A stretch of 32,122 bases of DNA from Verrucomicrobiota bacterium (GTDB lineage: Bacteria; Verrucomicrobiota; Verrucomicrobiia; Chthoniobacterales; UBA10450): positions 1 through 32,122 of the forward strand of contig QHMQ01000106.1 in the NCBI GenBank assembly GCA_003217835.1, read 5' to 3'. The position numbers and the translations under genes were made by a program. This document shows, one piece after another, positions 31,339 through 32,122 of the stretch (within the stretch, counting starts at the first letter, position 1; each line of letters begins with the position of its first letter). The notes beneath the pieces were generated by a model. It had not been told where the DNA came from and searched no databases. It saw only the letters and a program-made list of their open reading frames with translations.

Positions 31339-32122
31339 CTAAAACATCACTTGGATGCGCCCGATGACTTCATCGAATTGATCCTCGCCAAACTGAGGAT
31401 TCGCTTCCCGGAAATCAGACCAGGTATGAATGTAGTTGACCATCAGCTTGAGATCGTCGCCATGGATGTAGTAGTTCAGGCCGCCAGTGATCGAGTGAAT
31501 ACCGTCGTTGCCCTTTTGCCCTGGATTTAAATCCTCCCATCTGACTGCAGCTTGAAGCTTCTTTGGGATCAGGAAATAGGCTGCCGTTATATAGTATCCG
31601 CTTGTTGTGAAGTCGGCGAACCCTGGAGGCACCCCGTTCACGGTGCGACCGTTTACTTTTTCTTGAAAGTATTCACCGATTAAATCGAACGGTCCCAGGT
31701 TGAAGCAGGCGTCCACGCTCCACGCCGTTCTTTCGTCCGCACCCGGCAGGACGAACGGCGAGAGGGACCCGTCAGCGTTGACTAATAGGTTCAATGATTG
31801 TGAGATATTTGTTCCCTTGTCATCGCGACTGTTGAGCACGTCACCGCCAAGCTTCAGACTGGAATCCTGACCAAAGATTTTGCCTTTGAACGGCATCAAC
31901 TCCAGGCGGCCGACATACATGAAGTTATTGTTGTCGTTAACGGTGGTGTTGCGTCCGTTCCCATTGAAGATGCCAGCGTAATAGGTCAACAAATCCTTCC
32001 CATCAGGCCAAATGTTCGTGAACGGCTTGCCCCAGACTTGCACGCCGATCTGCCGCTCCGGCGTGATCGCCCCAGTCGGCAAACTGCGCTCGATTATGAT
32101 CAGGGTAGTGTCGGGCGTAATC
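31339..32122 (-). CDS. Phosphate-selective porin O/P family protein, partial (N-terminus beyond the window)
   Basis: Outer-membrane beta-barrel porin, read on the minus strand and open through the window's right edge, so the N-terminus is missing. About 260 residues are present: alternating amphipathic strands with repeated aromatic girdles (MYVGRLELMPFKGKIFG, DLIGEYFQEKVNGR, SGYYITAAYFLIPKKLQAAV, SITGGLNYYIHGDDLKLMV) and a C-terminal phenylalanine (RIQVMF), the outer-membrane assembly signal. The pattern is OprO/OprP-like. It lies upstream of the ABC transporter in the same direction and may supply its substrate across the outer membrane. Confidence 0.85.
   Translation of the reverse strand, partial: ITPDTTLIIIERSLPTGAITPERQIGVQVWGKPFTNIWPDGKDLLTYYAGIFNGNGRNTTVNDNNNFMYVGRLELMPFKGKIFGQDSSLKLGGDVLNSRDDKGTNISQSLNLLVNADGSLSPFVLPGADERTAWSVDACFNLGPFDLIGEYFQEKVNGRTVNGVPPGFADFTTSGYYITAAYFLIPKKLQAAVRWEDLNPGQKGNDGIHSITGGLNYYIHGDDLKLMVNYIHTWSDFREANPQFGEDQFDEVIGRIQVMF

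Noticed and set aside
1..32122. CRISPR arrays, tRNA or rRNA genes, insertion sequences
   Set aside because: No spacer-repeat pattern, no cloverleaf with a GTTCRANNC arm and no transposase gene was seen. The repeats found are short-period tracts and small palindromes.

Overview
The window reads as a chromosomal segment of a Gram-negative, moderately GC-rich bacterium, most likely a member of Verrucomicrobiota (Chthoniobacterales/Spartobacteria-like). This is inferred from several things together: a fused SecDF beside YajC, a fused CobA-HemD, an outer-membrane porin, a free-standing HPr, frequent GTG/TTG starts with weak Shine-Dalgarno sites, and many short dispersed repeats. No 16S, tRNA, phage, IS or CRISPR sequence was seen, so the taxonomic call is moderate.

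Layout. (1) 82-4501, plus strand: tgt, yajC, secDF and rpsU. tgt-yajC-secDF is the classical queuosine/translocase cluster. (2) 4614-8951, minus strand: a tetrapyrrole operon transcribed hemX-like, hemA, hemC, cobA-hemD. (3) 9044-11899: a broken small membrane-protein gene, apt, a DUF6572-like gene on the minus strand, then the translationally coupled preQ0/preQ1 genes queF and queC and a short membrane protein. (4) 11903-15595, minus strand: an amino-acid permease, an M20 dipeptidase and a secreted NlpC/P60 hydrolase, packed like a peptide or cell-wall-peptide salvage operon. (5) 15909-22996, plus strand: smc (split by a frameshift), then the E1-alpha, E1-beta and E2 genes of a 2-oxoacid dehydrogenase complex without E3. 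(6) 23156-26347: a sulfotransferase-like gene with two frameshifts, converging on a YfhO-like membrane protein with one frameshift. (7) 26414-28374: an MBL-fold hydrolase diverging from a DUF1460 amidase-like protein. (8) 28371-32122, minus strand: a porin (cut by the window edge), then a nitrate/sulfonate/taurine-type ABC transporter (binding protein, ATPase, permease) and an HPr gene, all overlapping or nearly so.

Two themes cut across the genes. First, five reading-frame breaks (near 9206, 18283, 23261, 23724 and 24403) are all repaired by restoring one base, four of them in single-base runs. This points to base-deletion errors in the consensus more than to five independent pseudogenes, although real decay cannot be excluded. 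Second, short-period oligonucleotide tracts and small palindromes lie in intergenic gaps and also inside genes: an in-frame tract expands Tgt by about 27-30 residues, another repeat forms the tgt 3' end, and a hairpin lies in the smc coding region. I saw no clearly new defence or biosynthetic system. The gene-invading repeat families are the most unusual feature.
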